Assembly: GCA_964487925.1 (NCBI GenBank)
Contig: CAZASZ010000006.1
Location: forward strand, 1-52,289
Direction of reading: 5' to 3'
Source of the DNA: RI-283 sp964487925
GTDB taxonomy: Bacteria > Pseudomonadota > Gammaproteobacteria > SZUA-140
Length of the DNA: 52,289 nucleotides
A program made the position numbers and the translations under genes. Every line of letters starts with the position of its first letter. The stretch's first letter is position 1. The notes under the pieces are model-generated. The model made no database searches, was not told the origin of the DNA, and saw nothing but the letters and a program-made list of their open reading frames with translations. Of this stretch, positions 8,433-16,047 are shown piece after piece.

Positions 8433-9440
8433 TCAGTTTGCCGCGACGTGGCGAACAAATCGCATCATGTTGCAGGTATAACCGTACTCGTTGTCGTACC
8501 AGGTCACCAACTTGACGAAGGTGCCATCGAGTGCGATGCCCGCGCCGGCATCGAAGATCGATGAGTAGCTGCAACCCCGGAAGTCGGTGGAAACCACCTT
8601 CTCATCGGTATAAGACAGCGTCTCACTGATCGCCTCGCCGGAATCGGCAGTGGCCTTTACGGCAGCGCAGATCTCGTCGTAGGAGGTCTCATTATCCAGC
8701 TCAACCGTCAGGTCGACGACAGAGACGTCGGAGGTCGGCACGCGGAAGGCCATACCGGTCAGCTTGCCATTGAGATCCGGCAGCACCTTACCAACGGCCT
8801 TAGCAGCTCCAGTGGAAGACGGAATGATGTTTTCCAGGATACCGCGACCACCGCGCCAATCCTTCAGGGAAGGACCGTCAACGGTCTTCTGAGTTGCGGT
8901 AGCGGCATGTACGGTAGTCATCAGACCACGCTTGATACCGAACTTGTCGTTAATCACCTTGGCCAGCGGCGCCAGACAATTGGTGGTGCACGATGCGGCC
9001 GAGACGATTGCCTGACCGGCATAGGTCTCATGGTTAACGCCGTAGACGAACATCGGCGTACTGTCCTTGGAAGGAGCACTCTGCACGACCTTCTTGGCAC
9101 CGGCATCGATATGCTTTTGGCAGGTTTCCTCAGTCAGGAAGAAACCTGTGCACTCCAGGACCACGTCGACATCTAGGTCGCCCCATGCCAGGTTGGCGGG
9201 ATCACGTTCGGCAGTCAGACGAATCTTCTTGCCATTGACGATCAAAGCGCCGTTATCGACCGCCACGTCGCCATCGAAACGACCGTGGACAGAATCATGC
9301 TTGAGCATGTAAGCCAGGTAGTCCGCATCCAGCAGGTCATTGATCGCGACGACTTCCATATCCTTGAAATCCTTTGCGACGGCGCGAAAAGCCATACGAC
9401 CGATACGACCGAAACCATTAATAGCAACTTTCACTGCCAT
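8433..9440 (-). CDS. gap: Glyceraldehyde-3-phosphate dehydrogenase, type I
   Basis: A 335-residue phosphorylating dehydrogenase that interconverts glyceraldehyde-3-phosphate and 1,3-bisphosphoglycerate. The Rossmann start KVAINGFGRIGR and the catalytic motif SAASCTTNCLAPL with Cys151 are present. The cofactor loop VAINDLLDADYLAYM closely resembles E. coli GapA, which favours NAD. Start ATG has CGGAGGGTA upstream. It lies 62 bases after tkt and is followed by two hairpins before pgk. Enzyme identity is secure; the cofactor preference is an inference from one loop. Confidence 0.96.
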   Translation of the reverse strand: MAVKVAINGFGRIGRMAFRAVAKDFKDMEVVAINDLLDADYLAYMLKHDSVHGRFDGDVAVDNGALIVNGKKIRLTAERDPANLAWGDLDVDVVLECTGFFLTEETCQKHIDAGAKKVVQSAPSKDSTPMFVYGVNHETYAGQAIVSAASCTTNCLAPLAKVINDKFGIKRGLMTTVHAATATQKTVDGPSLKDWRGGRGILENIIPSSTGAAKAVGKVLPDLNGKLTGMAFRVPTSDVSVVDLTVELDNETSYDEICAAVKATADSGEAISETLSYTDEKVVSTDFRGCSYSSIFDAGAGIALDGTFVKLVTWYDNEYGYTCNMMRFVRHVAAN

Positions 9441-9502
9441 AGTTGTACCCTCCGATTTTCTAATAAAAACTTATTATTAACGCTATAAGCTGATGTCGAT
9501 GA

Positions 9503-11500
9503 TTAACTTATTGCAGACTCGACAGCGGCTACAACGTTTTCAACGGTGAACCCAAATTGCTTGAACAACTCGCCAGCCGGAGCAGATTCACCAAAAGTGT
9601 TCATAGCTACGGCCTTGCCCTGGGTACCGATGTACTTATACCAACCATCTGCGATACCGGCCTCAACCACGACTCTGGCGGTCACGGATGACGGCAACAC
9701 AGACTCACGATAGCCTTCATCCTGGGCGTCGAAAACATTGGTCGATGGCATCGAGACGACCCGGACCTGAGTGCCTTTGCCAGCTAGCTGCTCAGCGGCG
9801 TCCATCGCCAACCCGACCTCGGAACCCGTGGCGATGATGATGGCGTCCGGCGTACTGTTTGTATCTCTCAGAACGTAACCACCACGCGCGATATCAGCAA
9901 TCTGCTGCTCACTGCGCTGCTGGTGCGGTAGGTTCTGTCGTGAAAAGATCAGACAGCTTGGGGCGTCACGACGCTCGACTGCATCCTTCCAGGAAACGGC
10001 GCTTTCAACGGCGTCACACGGACGCCAAACAGCCATATTAGGAATCATACGCAACGTGGCAGTCTGCTCAACGGGCTGATGGGTCGGTCCGTCTTCGCCC
10101 AGACCGATGGAGTCATGGGTATAGACAAAGATGCTGCCCTGTTTCATCAAGGCGGCCATACGCAAGGCATTGCGGGCATATTCCGAGAACATAAGGAAAG
10201 TCGCGCCGTAAGGGATAAAACCACCGTGTAAGGTGATTCCGTTCATGATCGCGGACATACCAAATTCACGAACACCATAGTGGAGATAGTTACCACCTGA
10301 TTCGGTATTGCTGACCGCAACGGATCCCGACCACAGGGTCAGGTTGGAACCAGCCAGATCAGCGGATCCACCCAGGAACTCGGGCAACAGAGGGCCCAGG
10401 CCATTGAGCGAATTCTGTGAAGCCTTACGGCTTGCGATTGTCTCCGCCTTGTCGTTTACGGCACTCACGAACGCACTGGCATCGGCATCCCAATTCGGAG
10501 GAAGTTCTCCAGCCAATCGGCGCTTTAACTCAGCGGCCAGCTCAGGGTGAGCGGCCTCGTAAGCGGCAAACTTGCTGTTCCAGTCGGATTCAGCGGCCTC
10601 GCCCTTCTCCTTCGCATCCCAGGAGCCATAGACCTCCGAAGGAATCTCAAAGGGCGGATAGTTCCAATCCAGATTTTTACGGGTTGCGGCAATCTCGTCA
10701 TCGCCTAGCGGCGCACCATGACAATCGTGGCTACCACAAAGGTTCGGAGCACCAAAACCAATCACTGTCTTACAGCAAATCAGCGTCGGTTTATCGTTGA
10801 CCGAACGGGCCTCAAGAATAGCCTGACGGAGGGCCTCAGGATCGTGACCATCAACGCCACGAACAACGTGCCACTTGTAGGCTTCAAAACGACCCGGGGT
10901 ATCATCTGTAAACCAACCTTCAACGTGGCCGTCGATAGAAATTCCGTTGTCGTCCCAGAAAGCGATCAACTTGCCCAGACCCAGCGTACCAGCCAGCGAA
11001 CAGGCCTCATGCGAAATGCCTTCCATCAAGCAGCCGTCGCCCAAGAAGACGTAGGTGAAATGATCGATAACATGGTGACCGTCACGGTTGAACTGCCCGG
11101 CCAGCACTTTCTCCGCAAGCGCCATGCCTACACCGTTGGTAATGCCCTGTCCCAGCGGACCAGTGGTGGTCTCAACGCCAGGGGCATAACCATATTCGGG
11201 ATGCCCAGGAGTCCTGGAGTGCAGCTGACGGAACTGCTTGAGGTCATCAATACTCAGGTCATACCCGCTCAGGTGCAGAAGCGAATAAAGCAACATTGAA
11301 CCGTGGCCATTCGAGAGTATGAATCGGTCTCTATCCGCCCAATTAGGATTGCTCGGGTTGTGCTTTAGGAAATCATTCCAGAGCACTTCGGCGATATCCG
11401 CCATGCCCATTGGGGCTCCTGGATGGCCGGACTTGGCCTTTTGGACGGCATCCATACTCAGGACACGGACAGCATTGGCTAAAACTCTACGGGTAGACAT
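9503..11500 (-). CDS. tkt: Transketolase
   Basis: A 665-residue thiamine-diphosphate enzyme that moves two-carbon units between sugar phosphates in the pentose phosphate and Calvin cycles. Landmarks: the N-terminal KAKSGHPGAPMGMADIAEVL; the diphosphate/magnesium motif GDGCLMEGISHEA ending in WDDNGISIDG; and the pyrimidine-domain stretch TYTHDSIGLGEDGPTHQPVE-like region around the middle of the second half (here FVYTHDSIGLGEDGPTHQP). Length equals the usual 660-670. Start ATG has TAGGAGGCG upstream at good spacing, preceded by a T-rich leader. It heads the tkt-gap-pgk-pyk-fba cluster, so the cluster promoter is expected in 11501-11834. Confidence 0.96.
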   Translation of the reverse strand: MSTRRVLANAVRVLSMDAVQKAKSGHPGAPMGMADIAEVLWNDFLKHNPSNPNWADRDRFILSNGHGSMLLYSLLHLSGYDLSIDDLKQFRQLHSRTPGHPEYGYAPGVETTTGPLGQGITNGVGMALAEKVLAGQFNRDGHHVIDHFTYVFLGDGCLMEGISHEACSLAGTLGLGKLIAFWDDNGISIDGHVEGWFTDDTPGRFEAYKWHVVRGVDGHDPEALRQAILEARSVNDKPTLICCKTVIGFGAPNLCGSHDCHGAPLGDDEIAATRKNLDWNYPPFEIPSEVYGSWDAKEKGEAAESDWNSKFAAYEAAHPELAAELKRRLAGELPPNWDADASAFVSAVNDKAETIASRKASQNSLNGLGPLLPEFLGGSADLAGSNLTLWSGSVAVSNTESGGNYLHYGVREFGMSAIMNGITLHGGFIPYGATFLMFSEYARNALRMAALMKQGSIFVYTHDSIGLGEDGPTHQPVEQTATLRMIPNMAVWRPCDAVESAVSWKDAVERRDAPSCLIFSRQNLPHQQRSEQQIADIARGGYVLRDTNSTPDAIIIATGSEVGLAMDAAEQLAGKGTQVRVVSMPSTNVFDAQDEGYRESVLPSSVTARVVVEAGIADGWYKYIGTQGKAVAMNTFGESAPAGELFKQFGFTVENVVAAVESAIS

Positions 11501-11834
11501 AAGCGCCTCCTAGAAAAAAACGAAACCTTGATGTGTTGCCCATACGCCGGGAACGGGACTTTGAGATCCTGATAGAAATAAGGAATCCTAAAGATCCCCA
11601 TAGATCAGAAAAGTCTATAGCCGGAGCGGTCAACAACATTACGTTAATAGTAAAAAAGTCAATTAGATAGTAGGTGATTGTTATGGTTATAACCGTCCCG
11701 AACTCGCGGCGATGACCGAGGGACCGACATCTTCGTTCGGCGGGGACTCAAATCGACGGGGTACATTCTCGCTTACCTGAGCGAATTCGGCAAGCACAAT
11801 CACTCGCGCTCACCCTCACCCTTCTGGATATGGG
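11501..11834. other. Intergenic region upstream of tkt
   Basis: It holds the tkt ribosome-binding site and a T-rich leader on the minus strand. About 130-200 bases upstream of tkt is an AT-rich stretch with LysR-type character, including the 10-base palindrome GGTTATAACC at 11686-11695. A TTGACT hexamer (minus strand, near 11655-11665) is a possible -35 element, but I see no convincing -10 at standard spacing. A CbbR or other LysR-type operator is plausible but not shown. No reading frame here looks coding. Confidence 0.35.
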
Positions 11835-12389
11835 TTATTCCCGCCATTTGATGGAACACCCCATACTGGGGATCTGCACTTTCGGCCCCAAACCCGTCTC
11901 AGCGACTCGTTTCATGGCTTCAAACAAGTCCCGGCGCGCATCTTCCGGCGCTGCCTCCTTTCGACTGGCGTCCAGCCTGCCCCGGTACTGCAAACCCCTT
12001 TCGGCGTTATACCCGAAGAAATCCGGAGTACAGACGGCGCCATAGGTCTTCGCCACCGACTGGTCCTCATCAAACAGGTAGGGAAACGGGTACTGATATT
12101 GCTCGGCGATCTGCTTCATACTCTCGAAGCTATCCTCCTGGTAATCCGAGGGATCATTGGACATGATCGCAACGCTCCTGATTCCGAAGTCAAGCAGCTC
12201 CCGAGTATCCCTGACCAAACGATCGCGGATAGCCTTGACATACGGGCAGTGGTTGCAGATAAACATCACCAGGAGACCATTGTCGCCGAAACAATCGTCC
12301 AGCGACCAGACCTTGCCGTCGACTCCAGGCAGAGAAAACCCGGGCGCAGGCAGATCAAATTCACACACGGGCGTCTCGAGACTCACCAC
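11835..12389 (-). CDS. Thioredoxin-fold (AhpC/TSA-like) protein
   Basis: A 184-residue soluble protein with a thioredoxin fold. It carries the redox-type motif CNHCPYVK, with a CxxC pair, after a short beta strand, then a peroxiredoxin-like helix and the segment VCTPDFFGY containing the fold's cis-Pro region. It belongs to the thioredoxin family proteins that resemble AhpC/TSA and ResA and carry CNHCPYV, whose substrate is not established. There is no signal peptide. I chose the GTG at 12389 because GGGGGTGG lies 7 bases upstream; a GTG at 12416 lacks a ribosome-binding site, and the next GTG (12386) is also possible. It lies downstream of the carbonic anhydrase gene with a hairpin between them, so it may be partly co-transcribed. 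Confidence 0.8.
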   Translation of the reverse strand: MVSLETPVCEFDLPAPGFSLPGVDGKVWSLDDCFGDNGLLVMFICNHCPYVKAIRDRLVRDTRELLDFGIRSVAIMSNDPSDYQEDSFESMKQIAEQYQYPFPYLFDEDQSVAKTYGAVCTPDFFGYNAERGLQYRGRLDASRKEAAPEDARRDLFEAMKRVAETGLGPKVQIPSMGCSIKWRE

Positions 12390-12421
12390 TGCGTTTCCAC
12401 CCCCATATAGAACCACGGATA

Positions 12422-12445
12422 CGGGGTAGCGCGCACGCTACCCCG
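12422..12445 (-). terminator. Perfect GC-rich hairpin after the carbonic anhydrase gene
   Basis: Perfect 10-base arms CGGGGTAGCG and CGCTACCCCG with a 4-base loop, 11 bases beyond the carbonic anhydrase stop. There is no U-tract on either strand. It is a likely 3'-end structure or weak terminator; the next gene starts only about 33 bases further on. Confidence 0.5.
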
Positions 12446-12456
12446 AACCAAGGGTT

Positions 12457-13443
12457 TTAGTTACCTAACCGGACAACCCGTCCATTGACCGGCTGAACCG
12501 GACGGGCATCGTGAAAAATGCTGCTCCGGAACTGCTTCAGCTGGGCATCAGACACCTGAATCGGCGCCGATAAAACGAACCAATTCACGCCTTCACTACA
12601 CGGCGGCGTCGTCAGCGAGCCGCTGTAGTTGAAGTGATTGAGGTCTTTGGGCAACAGATCTGCCACGTTAACCTCGACACCCTCCGGCGTATTGTGATCA
12701 CCGCTGGCGCTCGGGAAAGCTGACCAGAGTTTGCTAATAAAGGCATTTTCGGCGCCACCACCATCGATCATGACCCCGATGACAGCGAGTTGCCCATCGT
12801 CGGCCTTATGAACGAGGTGGGCAACCATGTCATGAGCCTTGCCACCGATGGTGTGCTCGCTGGGGGAATGGAAGTGGAACTGCAGTAGCTTATAGTTCTT
12901 ACCGGCGACCGTGATTGAGCTGCCGGCTGCATAGTTGACCTGAATAGCATGCCCGTTGTTAAGGATATCCAGCGGCGTGGGCTGATAATCAACCTGAATA
13001 CTTGGCAGGCTTGCGATCGTGGCCGCCGAAATATCGATAGGTGACTGCTGGCTTCCTTCCTTACAAAGCACGTAGTCTTCCTTGAGGTCCCCCCAATACT
13101 GTGGCGCGCCAATCCCGGTATAGCCCCAGTGAATGGAATGATGAAAGATGCTCATGTCGTGGTGGGGATTTTCTTTACGCTCTTCCACCGGCTCATGATG
13201 TCCGGTAACCATGGGGTGCATGGCCGGCGCGTCGGAAGGATGGGCCGCAGGCGTCTCGGCATGATGAGCAGCCGGCGCCGTCTTGACAGTGGACGTGACG
13301 TGCGGCTCGGGCGCTGACTTTTCCACCGTGACATTGGGGTGAGACCAACCCATCGCCCCTTGGGTATCACTTGCATGCGACGATATCGACGAGGCCATTA
13401 GCGCCCCGCCCACGAGTAATCCCGATGTCCACAACTTCATCAT
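12457..13443 (-). CDS. Periplasmic alpha-carbonic anhydrase with His-rich N-terminal linker
   Basis: A 328-residue secreted enzyme that interconverts CO2 and bicarbonate. The signal peptide is about residues 1-24 (MMKLWTSGLLVGGALMASS, cleaved near SHA). Residues 48-105 form an Ala/Pro/His-rich linker with about 12 His. The catalytic domain starts near WGYTGIGAPQYWGDL. Zinc ligands are His190 and His192 (LQFHFHSPSEH) and His209 (VAHLVHK). LTTPPCSEGVNW carries the active-site Thr region, and Cys127/Cys282 probably form the disulfide usual in bacterial alpha enzymes. The position two before His209, often Glu in this family, is Val here. Start ATG at 13443 has GGAGGAG about 8-10 bases upstream; an upstream start would add a hydrophilic tail before the signal peptide. 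It probably supplies bicarbonate/CO2 for carboxylation. Confidence 0.93.
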   Translation of the reverse strand: MMKLWTSGLLVGGALMASSISSHASDTQGAMGWSHPNVTVEKSAPEPHVTSTVKTAPAAHHAETPAAHPSDAPAMHPMVTGHHEPVEERKENPHHDMSIFHHSIHWGYTGIGAPQYWGDLKEDYVLCKEGSQQSPIDISAATIASLPSIQVDYQPTPLDILNNGHAIQVNYAAGSSITVAGKNYKLLQFHFHSPSEHTIGGKAHDMVAHLVHKADDGQLAVIGVMIDGGGAENAFISKLWSAFPSASGDHNTPEGVEVNVADLLPKDLNHFNYSGSLTTPPCSEGVNWFVLSAPIQVSDAQLKQFRSSIFHDARPVQPVNGRVVRLGN

Positions 13444-13712
13444 ATGCTTATCTCCTCCGTTCATATTGCCTATTCGTTATGTTATTTATTCCGTATTCCA
13501 GATCGGCGAGGATAGCCGTAAAATCACAAAAAGGCCAGTCTTGGAAGCTCTCGGCATTGGGGCTAAGATCCCTTGTGCATTGACCATAAATCTAGTCTAT
13601 CCATGCTGAAACAATCGCCATAGCGTGGCGCGCATTCAGATAACGCTGGGAACATTCGGCGTACGATATCGCCGCCGCGCTATCAGAATGACTTCATTTG
13701 GGAAATATAACC

Positions 13713-14147
13713 ATGAATTACTACCTTATCATTCTCGGCCTGCTCACCGTAGGGGGAATATTGACCACGATATGGGGACTGCGGAGTTGGCGTCAAACGA
13801 GGCGTGTCGGCCATTGGCCAATAGTCGACGGCACTATTGAATCATCGACTGCGCAATCCATAGATGACGACCTCCTGCCGGAGATTGTTTTTCGCTACGA
13901 GGTGGATGGCAAGCAGTACAGAAACACAATCATGCTTCCTTCCGGGACGCTGCCTTCACAAGAACTCGCCAAACATTTGGAAGAGGATTATCCAGTGGGA
14001 AAAACGGTGTCCGTTCGCTACCACCCGGATACTCATGGGACATCGTCAGTAGAAGGGACTCAGAACAAGGGAGGAGATATCTTCATCATCATCTTCGGCG
14101 CCGCCAGCACCGTATTCGGCATACTGGCAATTATTCAGGGCGTCTGA
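13713..14147 (+). CDS. DUF3592-type membrane protein
   Basis: A 144-residue protein with one TM helix at about 3-22, an extracytoplasmic-like beta-rich middle (about 30-115) and a second TM helix at about 122-142. The middle has the DUF3592 pattern: WPIVDGTIESS, then an FRYEVDGKQYRN strand pair and a VRYHPDTHG segment. The function of this family is unknown. ATG at 13713 is chosen because it directly precedes the hydrophobic helix; GGGAAA lies upstream, a weak ribosome-binding site. A TTG at 13698 would add five residues. It stands alone on the plus strand and converges with the next small membrane gene. Confidence 0.7.
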   Translation: MNYYLIILGLLTVGGILTTIWGLRSWRQTRRVGHWPIVDGTIESSTAQSIDDDLLPEIVFRYEVDGKQYRNTIMLPSGTLPSQELAKHLEEDYPVGKTVSVRYHPDTHGTSSVEGTQNKGGDIFIIIFGAASTVFGILAIIQGV

Positions 14148-14177
14148 TCACCCCGACGGCGCAAATTTCGGACTTCG

Positions 14178-14426
14178 CTATTCTTCCGGGAATTCGGATG
14201 CCCCCGGCTTCATCTGAGGATGAGACATGATCACGGCGACAAAGGCGATCATGAAAAAACACGGGAGCATCGCCATCCAGGAAATAAAATACCCAGCATC
14301 GATCGCGACTAAGATGAGAGATACGATAACCATCGCGAAGATAGTCCGATGGCTCCTTTCCAGAAAGAACGACGATAAGATCGCAGTGACAATGATCGCC
14401 AGAAAAACCTCATAAAACGATGCCAT
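14178..14426 (-). CDS. Small hydrophobic membrane protein, unknown
   Basis: An 82-residue protein that is mostly hydrophobic: helices at about 5-21, 28-48 and 51-68, then a short polar tail with PQMKPGASEFPEE. I do not recognise the family. Support for coding comes from a good ribosome-binding site (AAGGGGG 8 bases before the ATG) and a membrane-protein composition with a polar tail. It converges with the DUF3592-type gene, with 30 bases between stops. Confidence 0.6.
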   Translation of the reverse strand: MASFYEVFLAIIVTAILSSFFLERSHRTIFAMVIVSLILVAIDAGYFISWMAMLPCFFMIAFVAVIMSHPQMKPGASEFPEE

Positions 14427-14600
14427 GGTAGTTGCCCCCTTTAATCTGGTTGTGATTCTATATCACGCATATTTATCAGGGTATATTAGCGGGTATGGCT
14501 GGATATGTAAAATCTACGGCTTCTCTCTGTAACGGCAAGCTTTGCACAGAGATAAGAATGTAGCGCCAAGGGCGCTATTCACCTGATCGTCACAGGCCCA

Positions 14601-15182
14601 TCACTTCTCTGACTGATGAAGCAAGGCCACCATGCGACGATGCTGGCGGAAGATCAGCCGTTCCAGATGATCCTGGACGATCTCCGACAAGCCCTGAAAC
14701 TGTAGAGCAACCTTGACTGTACCCTCGCCAGAGGACTCGATACCCACGACGCTGGCGCATACCTCCAGCGGCTTTAGGTATTGTCGGTTCAGATAGACGG
14801 AAAGTTGGAATTGCCGCCCGCAAACAGGAGCCTCGGGCATATGACATACGAGACCGTTGGCATTCATTTCGAGCCGTGATGCAGCAGGCAAGTCCAGCTT
14901 TTGAGCCAGCACCTGCGACACCATTTCCATGAGGATGTTGACCTTGAACTCGAGGCGAGCCACGTCGTGCGCCAGTGGATCACCATCCTTGCTTTCGTGC
15001 AGATATTCGTCCAATGAACTCACATATCTCAGCAACCGTTCATTCTCGTCATTAAGAATGGCGAGCCGAGTATCGGACGGTGTTGCATCCAGCATCGACC
15101 ACCGAACCGGTACATCATCGACGTAGACCAAGCCATCGCCAAGGTAGTTGCTGATTATTGATGGTGTTGCAGTATCTGTCAC
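14601..15182 (-). CDS. PilZ-like domain protein of the flagellar filament operon
   Basis: A 193-residue soluble protein. Residues about 40-95 are helical and charged. The C-terminal half (about 100-185) resembles a divergent PilZ domain: SRLEMNANGLVCHMPEAP sits where the D/NxSxxG motif is expected, but the Ser is replaced and the upstream RxxxR arginines are not evident. Binding of cyclic di-GMP is therefore uncertain. Proteins of this type commonly follow fliS/fliT in gammaproteobacteria. The start ATG overlaps the stop of the fliT-like gene by four bases (ATGA), so the two are translationally coupled. It is the last gene of the fliD operon. Confidence 0.65.
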   Translation of the reverse strand: MTDTATPSIISNYLGDGLVYVDDVPVRWSMLDATPSDTRLAILNDENERLLRYVSSLDEYLHESKDGDPLAHDVARLEFKVNILMEMVSQVLAQKLDLPAASRLEMNANGLVCHMPEAPVCGRQFQLSVYLNRQYLKPLEVCASVVGIESSGEGTVKVALQFQGLSEIVQDHLERLIFRQHRRMVALLHQSEK

Positions 15183-15517
15183 GACGCGCCCTCCCCCGCT
15201 AATTGATAGCGATGGCTGACCTTATTGGCCCGCCCCATGAGCTCGAGCCTCTCCAGGGTGAGGTCCCGTTCATTGGCACAGCGTTCGACAAGTGTATGGT
15301 CACCGTGTAGCAAGGATTGTAACTCAACAAGGAGGGCCCGTTTTTCCTCCGGCACACACTCAACATGTAGACAGCGCTCGATAAGCTGTTGGCGATCGCG
15401 AACAACCTCCAAAAGCGCTTCCCAGTCCTCATCCCGGGCCAAGTCAAACATCAGCACGGTATTGCCGGCAACCGCCTCCAGGAGAGGGCCGACCGAACCG
15501 TTAAGTTCAGAATTCAC
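15179..15517 (-). CDS. FliT-like flagellar chaperone
   Basis: A 112-residue, highly charged, all-helical protein directly downstream of fliS, where fliT normally lies. FliT chaperones bind the capping protein FliD and can restrain flagellar regulators. Sequence identity to FliT is low across the family, so the assignment rests on position, size and helical character. The start is uncertain: GTG at 15517 gives VNSELNGSV; a TTG at 15532 overlaps the fliS stop (TTGA) and would allow translational coupling. The stop overlaps the start of the PilZ-like gene. Confidence 0.6.
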   Translation of the reverse strand: MNSELNGSVGPLLEAVAGNTVLMFDLARDEDWEALLEVVRDRQQLIERCLHVECVPEEKRALLVELQSLLHGDHTLVERCANERDLTLERLELMGRANKVSHRYQLAGEGAS

Positions 15518-15528
15518 TGATCGTTCCG

Positions 15529-15957
15529 TCAACTCTGTGCCGCCTGCCGCCTTGCATGATCCTGAATGATGCCTTGAGGAATGGCGTCCCAAGCTTCCTT
15601 GATCTGTTCTAGCAAATCCGTCACCTCGTCAAGGTACTCCGATTCATCGCGCACGTTGGCCTCGAACAGCCGACGAATCATATAGTCATAAAGGTCGTCG
15701 AGGTTTTGTGCGATGGTGTGGTCACCGCTACCGGATTTGTCCAAACTCGCCCGCAGTCCATCAATCATCGAAATAGCCCAACTGATCTGCTGCCCCTTGC
15801 TGGGAATATCGCCATTTGCCAACTGCTGCTTAGCCGAAGCGATTTTCTGTATGGCGCCGTCCATGAGCATCTGAATCAAACGATGAGGGGTTGCCGACTC
15901 AACATGGTTGGTCAATCCAAAACGTCTGTACTCGTCCAGTGCTGCATTATGATTCAT
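15529..15957 (-). CDS. fliS: Flagellar export chaperone FliS
   Basis: A 142-residue cytoplasmic chaperone that binds the C-terminal D0 region of flagellin and prevents polymerisation before export. The FliS N terminus is clear: a Tyr-containing start (ALDEYRRFGL) and SATPHRLIQMLMDGAI, followed by the helical segments with ISWAISMIDGLRASLD and LYDYMIRRLFEAN. Length is slightly above the usual 125-135. Start ATG has ACGAGGAGAG upstream. It lies 90 bases after fliD in the same operon. Confidence 0.93.
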   Translation of the reverse strand: MNHNAALDEYRRFGLTNHVESATPHRLIQMLMDGAIQKIASAKQQLANGDIPSKGQQISWAISMIDGLRASLDKSGSGDHTIAQNLDDLYDYMIRRLFEANVRDESEYLDEVTDLLEQIKEAWDAIPQGIIQDHARRQAAQS

Positions 15958-16047
15958 GGTCTCTCCTCGTTAATACTTACGTGCCCTGATCATGTCGTTG
16001 GTATATTACAAAAGGCGCTACCCAAGCCTGTGTGGGTACTCCCGCCC

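Noticed and set aside
11580..11700. Sigma-70 promoter for tkt
   Set aside because: A TTGACT hexamer is visible but no -10 close to consensus lies at 16-18 bases, so I did not list a promoter.
14563..14577. Small inverted repeat AGCGCC/GGCGCT after the PilZ-like gene
   Set aside because: Only six pairs with a 3-base loop and no U-tract; too weak to call a terminator.
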